Below, one piece after another: positions 34,299 to 43,411 of a DNA stretch of 64,000 bases; positions within the stretch are counted from its first letter, which is position 1; the number at the start of each line of letters is the position of its first letter. This DNA comes from Candidatus Atribacteria bacterium UBA6251 (GTDB lineage: Bacteria > Atribacterota > Phoenicimicrobiia > Phoenicimicrobiales > Phoenicimicrobiaceae). The position numbers and the translations under genes are program-made. The stretch spans positions 63,900 through 127,899 of the forward strand of contig DJVR01000007.1 in the NCBI GenBank assembly GCA_002441285.1, written 5' to 3'. The notes under the pieces were generated by a model, which was not told the origin of the DNA, did no database searches, and worked only from the letters and a program-made list of their open reading frames with translations.

Positions 34299-35414
34299 AT
34301 GAGAGACAGTGCCAAGGTTTACTTTACTGATTTGAGAGCAAGATCAGGAAGAAATTTATTAGATAAGTTGCAGGAATTAGTAATCAAAGCTGGGATTAAA
34401 AAAATTGATTTTCAGGATAAATTTGTGGCTTTGAAAATACATTTTGGAGAACCGGGAAATCTTGCCTACCTTAGACCAAATTATATAGCCTGCGTGGTAA
34501 AATTGATTAAAGAATGTGGTGGAAAACCATTTTTAACCGATGCTAATACTTTATATCACGGGAAAAGAGCTAATGCTATAGATCATTTAAATACCGCTAT
34601 GGAAAATGGATTTAATCGCATTACCGTAGGATGTGATGTAATAATTGCTGATGGCTTAAAGGGCACAGAATACTATCCTGTCCAGGTTCATAAAAAACAT
34701 TTTCGGGTTGCCAAGATTGGTCTGGCTATTGCTAATGCTGATATTATTATTTCTTTAACTCATTTTAAAGGTCACGAATTAACTGGCTTTGGAGGAGCTC
34801 TAAAGAATATTGGGATGGGAAGTGGCTCTCGAGCGGGGAAAATGGAGATGCATTCTAGCTCTAAGCCAAAGATAAATCTCAATAAGTGTACAGGTTGTGG
34901 ACAATGTGTCAAGAACTGTGCGCAGGAAGCTATTCATTTTAATAGAAATAAAAAGGCAGAGATTGATTATCAAAAATGTGTCGGATGTGGCCAATGTGTA
35001 GCAGTTTGTCAATTTGGAGCAGCAGTTGCTGGACCAGGAGAAAAAAATAATATATTGCAGGAAAAGATTGTAGAGTATGCGTATGCAAGCTTAAAAAATA
35101 AACCCCATTTTCATATAAGTTTTATTATGAATGTATCTCCTTATTGTGATTGCTGGGATTATAATGATATGGCTATTATACCTGATCTAGGAATATTAGC
35201 TTCTTATGATCCGGTGGCGTTAGATAGGGCTTGTATTGATCTGGTAAATCAAGCTCCCGCTATTCAGGGTTCTGTTTTAGAAGAAAGGGGATTTAGTACC
35301 GGGAAAGATAAATTTAGTACAATACATCGTAGTACCGATTGGAAAGTAGGATTAGATTATGCTGAGCAGATTGGCCTGGGAACACAGAAATATGATTTAA
35401 TCATAGTCGATTAA
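34299..35414 (+). CDS. DUF362 protein with two 4Fe-4S ferredoxin motifs
   Basis: DUF362 covers about residues 1-180 and again the C-terminus ('KIHFGEPGN', 'FLTDANTLYHG', 'SLTHFKGHELTGFGGALKN'). Between them are two classic 4Fe-4S motifs, 'KCTGCGQCVKNCAQEA' and 'KCVGCGQCVAVCQFGA', each followed later by Pro/Ala rather than the fourth-Cys pattern of a partner. Such proteins are widespread in anaerobes, and their reaction is not established. It is soluble. The ATG at 34299 has AAGGGG upstream. It is followed 65 bases later by an HD-domain gene. Confidence 0.88.
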   Translation: MRDSAKVYFTDLRARSGRNLLDKLQELVIKAGIKKIDFQDKFVALKIHFGEPGNLAYLRPNYIACVVKLIKECGGKPFLTDANTLYHGKRANAIDHLNTAMENGFNRITVGCDVIIADGLKGTEYYPVQVHKKHFRVAKIGLAIANADIIISLTHFKGHELTGFGGALKNIGMGSGSRAGKMEMHSSSKPKINLNKCTGCGQCVKNCAQEAIHFNRNKKAEIDYQKCVGCGQCVAVCQFGAAVAGPGEKNNILQEKIVEYAYASLKNKPHFHISFIMNVSPYCDCWDYNDMAIIPDLGILASYDPVALDRACIDLVNQAPAIQGSVLEERGFSTGKDKFSTIHRSTDWKVGLDYAEQIGLGTQKYDLIIVD

Positions 35415-35479
35415 AAGTGAATTATCAAACCTAACAAATTAAAGACAAAAATAAGTTAGTCAAGATTAGTTGATTAATT

Positions 35480-36166
35480 ATGAATAAAAAAGAAATTATT
35501 GCTAAAACTGAAAACCTAATTAAGGAGATTCTTGCTAAGGAGAATACCGGTCATGATTGGTGGCACATCCATCGAGTTCGGAAACTAGCTCTAAAAATAG
35601 CTCAGCAAGAAGGAGCTGATTTATTTTTGGTAGAATTATTAGCTCTTCTTCATGATCTTGGAGATTATAAATTTTTTCAGGGTGATGAAAGAGCAGGAGG
35701 AGAGAGAATAAGAGAGTTGCTTTCTTCTCTAAGAATTTCATCGTCTTTAATTAATAAAGTTATTGCTATGACTTCTCAAATTTCTTTTATGCATACCTTA
35801 CCCCAGAAAGATAAAAAAGAGAAGAAAAATGATTTTTCTCAAATAGAAGATTCTAAAGAACTAAAAGCAGTAATTGATGCAGATCGCCTTGATGCTATTG
35901 GTGCCATAGGGATAGCCAGAGCATTTACTTATGGAGGATTTTATCATCGACCTATCTATGATCCATCTATTAAACCTAAAAAAAATATTACTCAAGAAGA
36001 GTATAAGACCAGTACTGCACCCTCCATCAATCATTTTTATGAAAAATTATTGAAAATTAAGCATATGATGTATACTCCTTTAGGAAAAAAAATGGCTCGA
36101 AGAAGACATCGCTTTTTAAATCTTTTTCTTAAACAGTTTTTTAAAGAGTGGAAAGGCAAGATGTAA
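35480..36166 (+). CDS. HD-domain phosphohydrolase (YedJ/PgpH-like soluble type)
   Basis: The 228-residue protein has 'GHDWWHIHRVRKLALKIA' (first His), 'LLALLHDLGDYKF' (the HD pair) and 'AVIDADRLDAIGAIGIARAF' (the last Asp), the complete metal-binding set of the YedJ-type HD family. Members hydrolyse phosphate esters of unknown identity. The stop codon lies inside a perfect 33-base palindrome. The histidine phosphatase gene starts 49 bases later, so the two may be co-transcribed unless the palindrome terminates. Confidence 0.86.
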   Translation: MNKKEIIAKTENLIKEILAKENTGHDWWHIHRVRKLALKIAQQEGADLFLVELLALLHDLGDYKFFQGDERAGGERIRELLSSLRISSSLINKVIAMTSQISFMHTLPQKDKKEKKNDFSQIEDSKELKAVIDADRLDAIGAIGIARAFTYGGFYHRPIYDPSIKPKKNITQEEYKTSTAPSINHFYEKLLKIKHMMYTPLGKKMARRRHRFLNLFLKQFFKEWKGKM

Positions 36167-36194
36167 AAAAAAGTGCCAGGCACTTTTTTTTACA
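36162..36194. repeat. Perfect 33-base palindrome (GTGCCaGGCAC core), possible terminator
   Basis: Arms TGTAAAAAAAAGTGCC and GGCACTTTTTTTTACA are exact reverse complements around a single A. It overlaps the stop codon of the upstream HD gene. With A8 on one side and T8 on the other it could stop transcription from either strand. The GTGCCAGGCAC core also resembles dispersed REP-type palindromes seen in other bacteria. Confidence 0.7.
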
Positions 36195-36215
36195 TTGGGG
36201 GGAGGAGAAGAAATA

Positions 36216-36860
36216 TTGGAAAAAATAAAGGATACGACCATAATTTTAATTAGACATGGAGAATGCGAAGGTAATATTAAAGGGATGTTTCGCGGAAGAT
36301 CGGACTTCCCTTTGAACAAAAGAGGTTTAGCTCAAGCTCGAGATCTAGCAAAAGAATTAAAAAGTTTTCCTATCAAATATATTTTTACCAGCCCTCTACT
36401 TAGAGCCATGCAAACTGCAGAATTGATTGCCTGTGAACATAATTTGGAAATCAAGATAGAAGCTGGATTAAATAATATTGAATTGGGAAGCTGGGAAGGA
36501 CGATTAATGGAAGAGATTGCGAGCCTATTTCCTCGAGAGTGGGATCTTTGGTTGAATAACCCAGAAAAGCTAAAATTAAAAGGTATGGAGACTCTTTCCG
36601 AAGTACAAAAAAGGGCTAAAGATTGTTTAGATAATCTAGTTTATCGACATTCTGGAGAACTTATAGCGCTGGTTTCCCATAGAGCAGTATTGAAACCCTT
36701 AGTTGCGGCTTGTATTAATATTTCCTCTCCTTATTTTTGGAAGATCCATTTTGATACTGCCTCTTATAGTATTTTAACCCATAGAGAATCGAGAGGTTAT
36801 TGTTTGATGCAGTTAAATCAAAACAAACATTTAAAAGAGTACTATACCGAAACAGCTTAA
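36216..36860 (+). CDS. Histidine phosphatase family protein (phosphoglycerate mutase-like)
   Basis: I chose TTG 36216 ('MEKIKDTTIILIRHGECEGN') because GGAGGAG lies 8 bases upstream; the alternative TTG 36195 would precede that site. The catalytic histidine motif 'LIRHGECEGN' (RHGE), the second-half Arg in 'SPLLRAMQTAEL', the Glu in 'GSWEGRLMEEI' and the second His in 'VSHRAVLKPL' are present. The family dephosphorylates small molecules such as alpha-ribazole phosphate, or moves phosphate on glycerate. The 214 residues fit CobC/PhoE-type enzymes. The substrate is not decided. Confidence 0.86.
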   Translation: MEKIKDTTIILIRHGECEGNIKGMFRGRSDFPLNKRGLAQARDLAKELKSFPIKYIFTSPLLRAMQTAELIACEHNLEIKIEAGLNNIELGSWEGRLMEEIASLFPREWDLWLNNPEKLKLKGMETLSEVQKRAKDCLDNLVYRHSGELIALVSHRAVLKPLVAACINISSPYFWKIHFDTASYSILTHRESRGYCLMQLNQNKHLKEYYTETA

Positions 36861-36887
36861 AGTAAAAGAAAACTTGGAGGCCTATTT

Positions 36888-38090
36888 ATGCCATATTATT
36901 CTTTTTCTAAATTGGAAACCTTTGAAAACTGCCCACTTAGATATAAATTTAATTATTTAGATAAAATTAAACGCGATGAGGAAAGTATAGAGGCATTTTT
37001 AGGTTTATGTTTTCATGAAACTATGGAGAGATTATACCAAGAATTAAAATTTAGAATAATATCTTTAGAAGAACTAATTGATTATTATAATGACCTTTGG
37101 AATAAAAATTATCATGAAAATATTTTTATTGTAAAAAAGGAAAGATGTAAGGATGATTATCAGAAATTAGGAGAAAAATGTATTGTAAATTATTATCATA
37201 GATATTACCCTTTTAATCAAGGTAGAACATTAGCCATAGAAAAAAGAGTAGAGATTGATTTGGATGGAAGTAAAACATATTTGCTTCAGGGTTTTATCGA
37301 TCGAATAGATCGTTTAGATGATGGGACTTATGAAATTCATGATTATAAGACTTCTAGCTATTTACCTGAACAAAAGGAAAAGAACGAAGATAAACAATTA
37401 GCTCTTTATCAATTAGGTTTAAAGAATCTTTGGAATGATGTGGAGAAGGTAAATTTAGTCTGGCATTATGTTGTTTTTGATCAGGAGATTGTTTCTACCC
37501 GCTCTACAGATGAATTAGAGAACCTAAAATCTGAAACTATTTCTTTAATTAAGAAGATAGAAAACACAGAGGAATTTTTACCTAAAGAGAGTAATCTTTG
37601 TGCCTGGTGTTCTTATATGGATTTATGCCCCTTAAAAAAACATCAGCAGAAAGTCGAAGAATTAAGTTTAGATAAATTTTTAAAAGATGAGGGGGTACAA
37701 TTGGTAAATACTTACGTTAAACTTGATATGAAGAAGGCAGAATATAAAAAAAGGCAGAAAGAGATTGAAGAAGAATTAGAAAAATTGAAAAAAATAATCA
37801 TTGAATATGCAAAACAGGAAGGGTTGGAGGTAATTATAGGGAGTGATTATCAATTAAAGATTTCTGAGAAGAAAAAAATATCCTTACCGACCAAAAATAG
37901 CGATTCCTGGAAAGAATTAGAAAATATTTTGAAAGAGATTAACAAATTAGAAGAAGTCTCCACTCTGGATACAATCGTCCTGGTGAAAAAAATAGCGGAA
38001 AGGGAATGGGAGGAAGATATTTTAGAAAAAATTAAGGAGTTTTATCAAGTTGAAATAAAAAAGTATGTAAAATTATTAAAGTTAAAATGA
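36888..38090 (+). CDS. RecB-family PD-(D/E)XK nuclease with iron-sulfur Cys set
   Basis: The 400-residue protein starts 'SFSKLETFENCPLRYKF', the typical PDDEXK_1 opening. It contains 'LQGFIDRIDRL' (first Asp) and 'YEIHDYKTS' (D..K). Cys17 plus 'CAWCSYMDLCPLKK' (CX2CX5C) reproduce the four-cysteine iron-sulfur arrangement of AddB/Cas4-type nucleases. A long helical C-terminal extension (about 250-400) is less usual. It probably acts in DNA end processing or repair. No helicase or CRISPR genes are adjacent, so Cas4 is unlikely. The ATG follows GGAGG. Confidence 0.88.
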   Translation: MPYYSFSKLETFENCPLRYKFNYLDKIKRDEESIEAFLGLCFHETMERLYQELKFRIISLEELIDYYNDLWNKNYHENIFIVKKERCKDDYQKLGEKCIVNYYHRYYPFNQGRTLAIEKRVEIDLDGSKTYLLQGFIDRIDRLDDGTYEIHDYKTSSYLPEQKEKNEDKQLALYQLGLKNLWNDVEKVNLVWHYVVFDQEIVSTRSTDELENLKSETISLIKKIENTEEFLPKESNLCAWCSYMDLCPLKKHQQKVEELSLDKFLKDEGVQLVNTYVKLDMKKAEYKKRQKEIEEELEKLKKIIIEYAKQEGLEVIIGSDYQLKISEKKKISLPTKNSDSWKELENILKEINKLEEVSTLDTIVLVKKIAEREWEEDILEKIKEFYQVEIKKYVKLLKLK

Positions 38091-38122
38091 AATAAGCCTA
38101 ATTTTATGAAAGAGGTATCAAG

Positions 38123-39022
38123 GTGAAAAAATATCAAAAAAAGGTTTCTCCTCAAAAATACAAAGTTTATTTAGGATATTTGGAAGGGATAATCTCCATT
38201 GTAGCAAATACTTTGCTGTTTGGATTAAAATATTGGGTCGGAATGAAAACCTTTTCCGTTGCCATTATTGCTGATTCCTGGCACACCCTTTCCGATTCCT
38301 TAACTTCACTAGTAGTTATCCTTGGCTTTAAGCTTTCTGCTAAACCAGCTGATAAAGAACATCCTTATGGGCATGGACAGGCAGAGATTGTTAGTTCAGT
38401 AATTATAGGTACTTTATTAGCTGTGGTGGGAGTTAAATTTTTAGCTGATTCAATAGAAAAATTTATTCTTCATCAACCTGCAATTTTTGGAAATTTGGCT
38501 ATTTTAATTTTTGTAGTTTCAGTCATATTGAAAGAGGGAATGGCACAATTTTCTATTCAGGCAGGCAAGAAGATAAATTCACGTTCCCTCATAGCAGATG
38601 GCTGGCATCATCGGAGTGATGCCCTGGTATCATTAATTATTTTAGTAGGAATTTTTATGGGTAAGTATTTTTGGTGGATAGATAGTATTCTGGGTATAAT
38701 GGTTTCTTTGGTGATTTTTTATACTACCTTTGTTATTTTAAAAGAATCTATTAGTATTTTAATTGGTGAAGAGCCAACTGAGGAGTTTAAGGAAGAGATT
38801 AGAAGGATTGTTGCAGGGAATGTTCCTCAGAATGTAAAATTACACCATCTTCATCTTCACAAATATGGTGATAATCAGGAATTAACTTTTCATATCAGGT
38901 TACCAGCAGAATCTAGATTAGATGAGGCTCATAAAATTGCGGAAAGATTAGAAAAAAAGATTAAAGAAGAAAAGAATATTGAAACTACTATCCATATCGA
39001 ACCACTTAAAGTTAAAAAATAG
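38123..39022 (+). CDS. Cation diffusion facilitator transporter
   Basis: The 299-residue protein has about six membrane helices. Metal-site motifs are seen: 'IIADSWHTLSDSLTSLVVIL' (HxxxD) in helix 2 and 'LIADGWHHRSDALVSLIIL' in helix 5, the two halves of the transport site. 'EHPYGHGQAEIV' is also typical. A cytoplasmic ferredoxin-like domain follows ('VKLHHLHLHKYGD'). It exports a divalent metal such as zinc, manganese or iron in exchange for protons. The start is GTG 38123 with AGAGGTATCAAGG upstream. Specificity is not decidable by eye. Confidence 0.92.
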   Translation: MKKYQKKVSPQKYKVYLGYLEGIISIVANTLLFGLKYWVGMKTFSVAIIADSWHTLSDSLTSLVVILGFKLSAKPADKEHPYGHGQAEIVSSVIIGTLLAVVGVKFLADSIEKFILHQPAIFGNLAILIFVVSVILKEGMAQFSIQAGKKINSRSLIADGWHHRSDALVSLIILVGIFMGKYFWWIDSILGIMVSLVIFYTTFVILKESISILIGEEPTEEFKEEIRRIVAGNVPQNVKLHHLHLHKYGDNQELTFHIRLPAESRLDEAHKIAERLEKKIKEEKNIETTIHIEPLKVKK

Positions 39023-39214
39023 ACTAATACAATTCTGGGGGGAAAAGAAGCAATCTTAAAAATAAGCTTAAGGGTAATTTTGATGAATAAATCAAATAAT
39101 AAATATTAACTTAAATTTATAAGTTTTGGTAGATTTATTATTTACAATTTATTAATTTTAGTAGAGAAAAATCGAGGTGATAAAAAATAGGAATCTTTTT
39201 ATAAGGAGATTTTT

Positions 39215-39925
39215 ATGAATAAGATTACAAATAAATCGAAAAAGATAATTGAACAGGGGGGAAAGGTATCAGGAGAGACACCAGGGAAAATATTGAATTT
39301 AGAGCAAAAATTGAATAAAAGTTATAACCTGCAAAAGAAAATTATTACAGAAATGGCTATGCTGATTTCCAAGTTAATAGAATTTAAAGATCCTTATTCT
39401 ATTGGTTATCAACAAAAAGTAGCCAGACTTGTGGTGGCTATTGCTCGCATAATGAAACTACCTCAAATTAAAATTGATGGACTTAAAGTTGCTGCCTTCA
39501 TTCATGATATTGGGAAAATTAGTTTACCCTCAGAAATTATTGTAAAGCCAGAACAGCTAATAGATGCTGAACTAAATTTAGTTAAAAATTATCCCAAAAT
39601 AGGATATGATGTTTTAAAGAAAATGAGATTTCCTTGGCCAGTGGCAGAGATTGTTTATCAACACCAGGAAAGATTAAATGGGTCAGGTTACCCGAGAGGT
39701 TTGAGGAGTAAAGAAATTTTAATAGAAGCAAAAATTTTAGCAGTAGCTAAGGTGATTGTAGCAATGACTTCGATTAAATCTTATCGATCTGCTTTTTCCA
39801 TTGAAAAAGCGTTGGAAGAGATATCCAAAAATAGAAATACCTTATTCGATGGGGAAGTAGTAGATGCCTGCCTTAATCTTTTTCGTCAAAAAAAATTTAA
39901 TGCTAAGATTAAAAAAGACCTATAA
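39215..39925 (+). CDS. HD-GYP domain protein with degenerate metal site
   Basis: Only an HD-GYP domain after a short coil (236 residues). 'AFIHDIGKISLPSEI' keeps the HD pair (His97-Asp98) and 'ERLNGSGYPRGL' keeps the GYP motif. Other usual ligands are replaced: the His in the HPxxG segment is Tyr ('KNYPKIGYDVL'), the second His before ER is Gln151 ('YQHQERL'), and the Asp in the VaD segment is Lys ('AVAKVIVAMTS'). The intact relative at 11845 has H, H and D at these sites. This suggests a catalytically weak or dead protein that may bind c-di-GMP or partners. Confidence 0.85.
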   Translation: MNKITNKSKKIIEQGGKVSGETPGKILNLEQKLNKSYNLQKKIITEMAMLISKLIEFKDPYSIGYQQKVARLVVAIARIMKLPQIKIDGLKVAAFIHDIGKISLPSEIIVKPEQLIDAELNLVKNYPKIGYDVLKKMRFPWPVAEIVYQHQERLNGSGYPRGLRSKEILIEAKILAVAKVIVAMTSIKSYRSAFSIEKALEEISKNRNTLFDGEVVDACLNLFRQKKFNAKIKKDL

Positions 39926-40051
39926 AAAAAATAAGTAAATATTTTGGAAATAGCATTAAAGTTACTAAATTTAATGGACGATTATTTATCACACCAGTGA
40001 AGAAAAAATCATATCTATAAGTGGAGAAAATGTTAATCAGGTAAAATATAA

Positions 40052-42385
40052 ATGGGTAAGATTGTGAATGAAATAAAAATAAATTTAAAGATTATTTTAA
40101 TAATTTTACTAATAGCCTTAATAATAAATTTATGGATGACCTACGAAATTTTTGCCAGTAATGATGAATTAACAGAAATAGAATCTAAACAGTTAAAAAT
40201 ACTTTACTTATCTAAACTTTTAGAAGAACACCCAAATTCTTCAGTAGAGATCAAGACGAACCTGGATATTTTTCAAAAAGGATTAGAGTTTTATCAACAA
40301 GGTGATTTTCAGCAGGCCATTCTATCCCTTTCTACTATCCCATATACTACCCTTAATATACCACTTTACATTAAAAGTCAGTTTTTATTAGGAGAAGGAT
40401 ATAAAAAAGTTGGTGATTTTAATAAAGCAGTTAATATATATCAGAATTTAGCAGAAAAAGATCCTCTTTTGACCGATTATTCTCTTTTTTATCTGGCAGA
40501 TACATTCCATTTAAAGGGAGATATTTCTCAAGCCATAGAAATTTATAGGAAGATAATTATAGATTATCCCCAAAGTATAATTCTTCCACAGGTTAACTAT
40601 CAGATTGCTTCTCTCTATCTTGAGCTAAAAGAGCTTGATTCTGCCTTAGTTTACTTTAAAAATTCATTAGAAATTTCGAAAGATGGTAATTTTAAGGCTA
40701 TGGTTTTACTTGAACTTTCTCGACTGTATTGGCAGGAAAAGAATTTTTTAGCTGCTTTAGATTGCCTTTATGCAATTTTGGAGGAAGGTTATTCCTGGCC
40801 AAGAGGTTCAGAACCGGAAGAGCTATTAGTTAGATATTTTTTCGAACTGCAAGAAAATAAAGAAGAAATTAAGCTCCCTTATCCCATAATGGTAAAATGT
40901 GCAGATATATTATTTAAGTATCGAAGGTATAGACAAGCAGAAGATTTATACACCAAAATTATTGAAACTTTCCCTCAAGCAACTGATTTAGGAGAAATTT
41001 ATTATAAATGGGCTAGAAGTTTATACTTTCAAAAAGAATATGAAGCAACTTTAAATCTATGTGAGGATATTATAAGGCTATTTTCAACTAATCGGGAATT
41101 GAGAATTAAAGCAGATTATTTTGGGGCAAATTCCTTGCTTGCTTTAGGTGAAAGGGATGAGGCTATAAAAAGATATCAAAAAATTATTGATGGATACAAA
41201 GAAGGTTATTATGTTCGCCAGGCTTATCTGAGATTAGCAGAGACATATTTTAGATCTGATGAAAGAACGAGAGGAATTTCTTTGTGGAAGGAACTAATAG
41301 AAAAATATCCACACACCGATGAAGCAGCTTTTTCTTTATGGAGCTTAGCTCGTCTTTATATTCAAGAAGAGAAAGATACTGAAGCATTGGTTTATTTTCA
41401 GAAATTATCTGAAGATTATGATAATACTCAATGGGGAGATGATGCTCTTTTCTGGACAGGTAAAATCTTAAAGGAGATAGGTTCAAAAGAGGAGGCAAAG
41501 GTGATTTTTGAGAGGTTAATTCAAAAATATCCTTTAAGTTATTACGCCGAAAGAGCTATCCAACTAGAAGATAACCTTAATTTCCCCTGGTTTTTTTCGA
41601 TACCTCTGAAAGAAAATTTTATAAATTTAGAGGATTTTTTACAGAAATATGGTAACATAAAAGAAAAAACCAGATTATCTTTACTGAAAGCAGAAATATT
41701 TGAAGAGATTGGTTTTTACAGAGAATCTATCCTTGAGTTGCGGGAAGCACTAAATCATGATGCGGGCAATCTTTCCTTATTATTTAGATTAAGTGAGGCT
41801 TATAAAAAAAATCAAGATTATTATACCTCTTTAAGTTTTACCGAGATTGTTTTTAAATATGCGATAAATAACCAACTTTTAAATGAAATGCCTTTAGAAC
41901 TATGGAGAAATCTATATCCTGTCTATTTTGAAGAATTAATTGCCAAATATGCATTACAGTATCAAGTTGACCCCTTACTTGTATTAGCAATGATTAGAGA
42001 GGAAAGTAGATTTAACTCCTGGAATGAATCAGTAGCTGGAGCAAGAGGGTTAATGCAGATTATATTTTCGACTGGAGAGTGGATTGCACAAAAGTTAGGA
42101 TGGGAAGACTTTTCAGATGAAATGTTGTTTTCCCCTGAAATAAATATTAATCTGGGATGTTGGTATGTTAAGTATCTACAGGAAAGATTTCAAAATAATC
42201 TAATTTTAATTATTTCTGGATATAATGCAGGTCCTGGAATAACTAGTAGATGGCTTGATAAATATACCTGGCCCGATGAGGATAGTTTTATCGAAGAAAT
42301 TCCTTATTCTGAAACCAGAGAACATGTAAAAAAAGTAATGAAATCCTACCTAATGTATCAGAGACTAAAAATTGTGTCTGATTAA
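40052..42385 (+). CDS. slt: Soluble lytic murein transglycosylase with TPR/HEAT-like N-terminus
   Basis: One N-terminal membrane segment (about 12-30, signal or anchor) is followed by about 550 residues of TPR-like helices ('LFYLADTFHLKGDISQAIEI', 'EAAFSLWSLARLYIQEEKD'), then the Slt70-type catalytic domain: 'LLVLAMIREESRFNSW' with the catalytic Glu650, 'AGARGLMQI' and 'ISGYNAGPG'. It cleaves peptidoglycan glycan strands in the periplasm to form 1,6-anhydro ends. The length of 777 is close to E. coli Slt70 plus extra repeats. The start is ATG 40052 with a weak ribosome site. The following small zinc-ribbon gene is 57 bases away. Confidence 0.92.
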   Translation: MGKIVNEIKINLKIILIILLIALIINLWMTYEIFASNDELTEIESKQLKILYLSKLLEEHPNSSVEIKTNLDIFQKGLEFYQQGDFQQAILSLSTIPYTTLNIPLYIKSQFLLGEGYKKVGDFNKAVNIYQNLAEKDPLLTDYSLFYLADTFHLKGDISQAIEIYRKIIIDYPQSIILPQVNYQIASLYLELKELDSALVYFKNSLEISKDGNFKAMVLLELSRLYWQEKNFLAALDCLYAILEEGYSWPRGSEPEELLVRYFFELQENKEEIKLPYPIMVKCADILFKYRRYRQAEDLYTKIIETFPQATDLGEIYYKWARSLYFQKEYEATLNLCEDIIRLFSTNRELRIKADYFGANSLLALGERDEAIKRYQKIIDGYKEGYYVRQAYLRLAETYFRSDERTRGISLWKELIEKYPHTDEAAFSLWSLARLYIQEEKDTEALVYFQKLSEDYDNTQWGDDALFWTGKILKEIGSKEEAKVIFERLIQKYPLSYYAERAIQLEDNLNFPWFFSIPLKENFINLEDFLQKYGNIKEKTRLSLLKAEIFEEIGFYRESILELREALNHDAGNLSLLFRLSEAYKKNQDYYTSLSFTEIVFKYAINNQLLNEMPLELWRNLYPVYFEELIAKYALQYQVDPLLVLAMIREESRFNSWNESVAGARGLMQIIFSTGEWIAQKLGWEDFSDEMLFSPEININLGCWYVKYLQERFQNNLILIISGYNAGPGITSRWLDKYTWPDEDSFIEEIPYSETREHVKKVMKSYLMYQRLKIVSD

Positions 42386-42442
42386 AATTTTATATAAATA
42401 ATCTAAAAGGGAGAAGGTTTAAATTTATAAACCTATAAAAAG

Positions 42443-42763
42443 ATGACTACCAAATTAAAAACATTCCTTTTTTGTTTACACTGTAATCAGGAAACAGAGC
42501 ACACTATTATTTATAAAGGTGAATATTTAGAATATATAAAGTGTAATATTTGCCAAAATGAGATAAAAATAAGTCGTGAAAAGCTCGTAGAAATTTATAC
42601 TGCTGATTTCATAGATCGAGTACTAACTAAACCCCATCGTCTTACCGAGGAAATTAAAAGAGATTTATCAGGATTTTTAAAATCCATTCCTATTAGAATC
42701 TTAACTAAACCTTATCGGCTGGCTAAAGAATTAGGCGACATCTTGCACCAAGAAAAAAAATAG
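42443..42763 (+). CDS. Small zinc-ribbon protein of unknown function
   Basis: The 106-residue protein opens with two Cys pairs, 'FCLHCNQETEHT' and 'KCNICQNEIKIS', forming a probable zinc ribbon, then a helical tail with a repeated phrase ('VLTKPHRLTEEI' and 'ILTKPYRLAKEL'). The tail repeat suggests an internal duplication. I do not recognise a named family; similar small 'bh'-type proteins occur in anaerobes and Actinobacteria. It follows the transglycosylase gene with no evident terminator and may be in its transcript. Confidence 0.7.
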   Translation: MTTKLKTFLFCLHCNQETEHTIIYKGEYLEYIKCNICQNEIKISREKLVEIYTADFIDRVLTKPHRLTEEIKRDLSGFLKSIPIRILTKPYRLAKELGDILHQEKK

Positions 42764-42921
42764 TGCCTAAAGAATAAAATTAATTGAATATATTAAAGGA
42801 TAAAGAAAAGTAATATTTTATTTATAGGTAAAATAAAAATAAAGTAGTGTAAAATTTTAATCGGGATTTTGAAGAAAAGATTAGCTGGGAGATAAATAAA
42901 AAGGGTAGACTTATAAAGGAA

Positions 42922-42950
42922 TTGACAAAGTGATTAAAACCTAATAATAT
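42922..42950 (+). promoter_or_regulatory. Promoter for the excisionase-like gene
   Basis: TTGACA (42922-42927), a 17-base spacer and TAATAT (42945-42950) form a near-consensus sigma-70 promoter 45 bases before the HTH gene. It is one of the best -35 elements in the window. Confidence 0.65.
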
Positions 42951-42994
42951 ATTAATAATAGATAAATATTATAATTAAATCAAGGAGTAAGACC

Positions 42995-43168
42995 ATGGAG
43001 GACTATTTAACTGCTAAACAAGTGGCTAAGTATTTGCAGGTAAAACCTCTAACTGTTTATCAATGGGCTAGAAAAAATAGAATTCCTGCTATCAAAATAG
43101 GTAGAATCTGGCGATTTAAAAAAGAGGATATTGATAATTTTTTGAAGAAAGATAGTGAAAAAGTATAA
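42995..43168 (+). CDS. Helix-turn-helix (excisionase/MerR-like) small DNA-binding protein
   Basis: 57 residues: 'MEDYLTAKQVAKYLQVKPLT' then 'VYQWARKNRIPAIKIGRIWR' and 'FKKEDIDNFL', the exact layout of HTH_17 / excisionase-family DNA-binding domains. AAGGAG lies seven bases before ATG 42995, and a near-consensus promoter is upstream. No integrase or phage gene is nearby, so it is more likely a stand-alone regulator or a relic of a mobile element. The stop overlaps the start of a second small frame by 14 bases. Confidence 0.85.
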   Translation: MEDYLTAKQVAKYLQVKPLTVYQWARKNRIPAIKIGRIWRFKKEDIDNFLKKDSEKV

Positions 43169-43325
43169 TCTTACCTGTCCTCGGATTTTTGACTTTAAAG
43201 CTATTCATTTTTCAAATCTGGATCAAAAAAAAAGAATAAGTCCAAGATATCAAACTAATTCTTTTTATAGTATTCTTAAACAATTATCTAGAGAGATAGA
43301 TTTTTTAGAAGTTATTTTAGTTTAA
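43155..43325 (+). CDS. Possible small protein overlapping the HTH gene
   Basis: A GTG at 43155 inside the end of the HTH gene opens a 56-residue frame ('KKYNLTCPRIFDFKAIHF', ending 'IDFLEVILV'). The overlap could allow coupled translation. There is no clear ribosome site and no recognised family; it might be chance. Evidence is weak. Confidence 0.3.
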   Translation: MKKYNLTCPRIFDFKAIHFSNLDQKKRISPRYQTNSFYSILKQLSREIDFLEVILV

Positions 43326-43411
43326 TCTCGATTAATCCTTAAATTACTATTCGAAATAGATTTAAAAATCCAATATCTAATACCTAATCTAATTAAGGAG
43401 TATTGCATTAA

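Noticed and set aside
36888..38090. Cas4 CRISPR nuclease
   Set aside because: The Cys and PD-(D/E)XK pattern is compatible, but there is no CRISPR array or other cas gene, and the long C-terminal extension is unlike Cas4.
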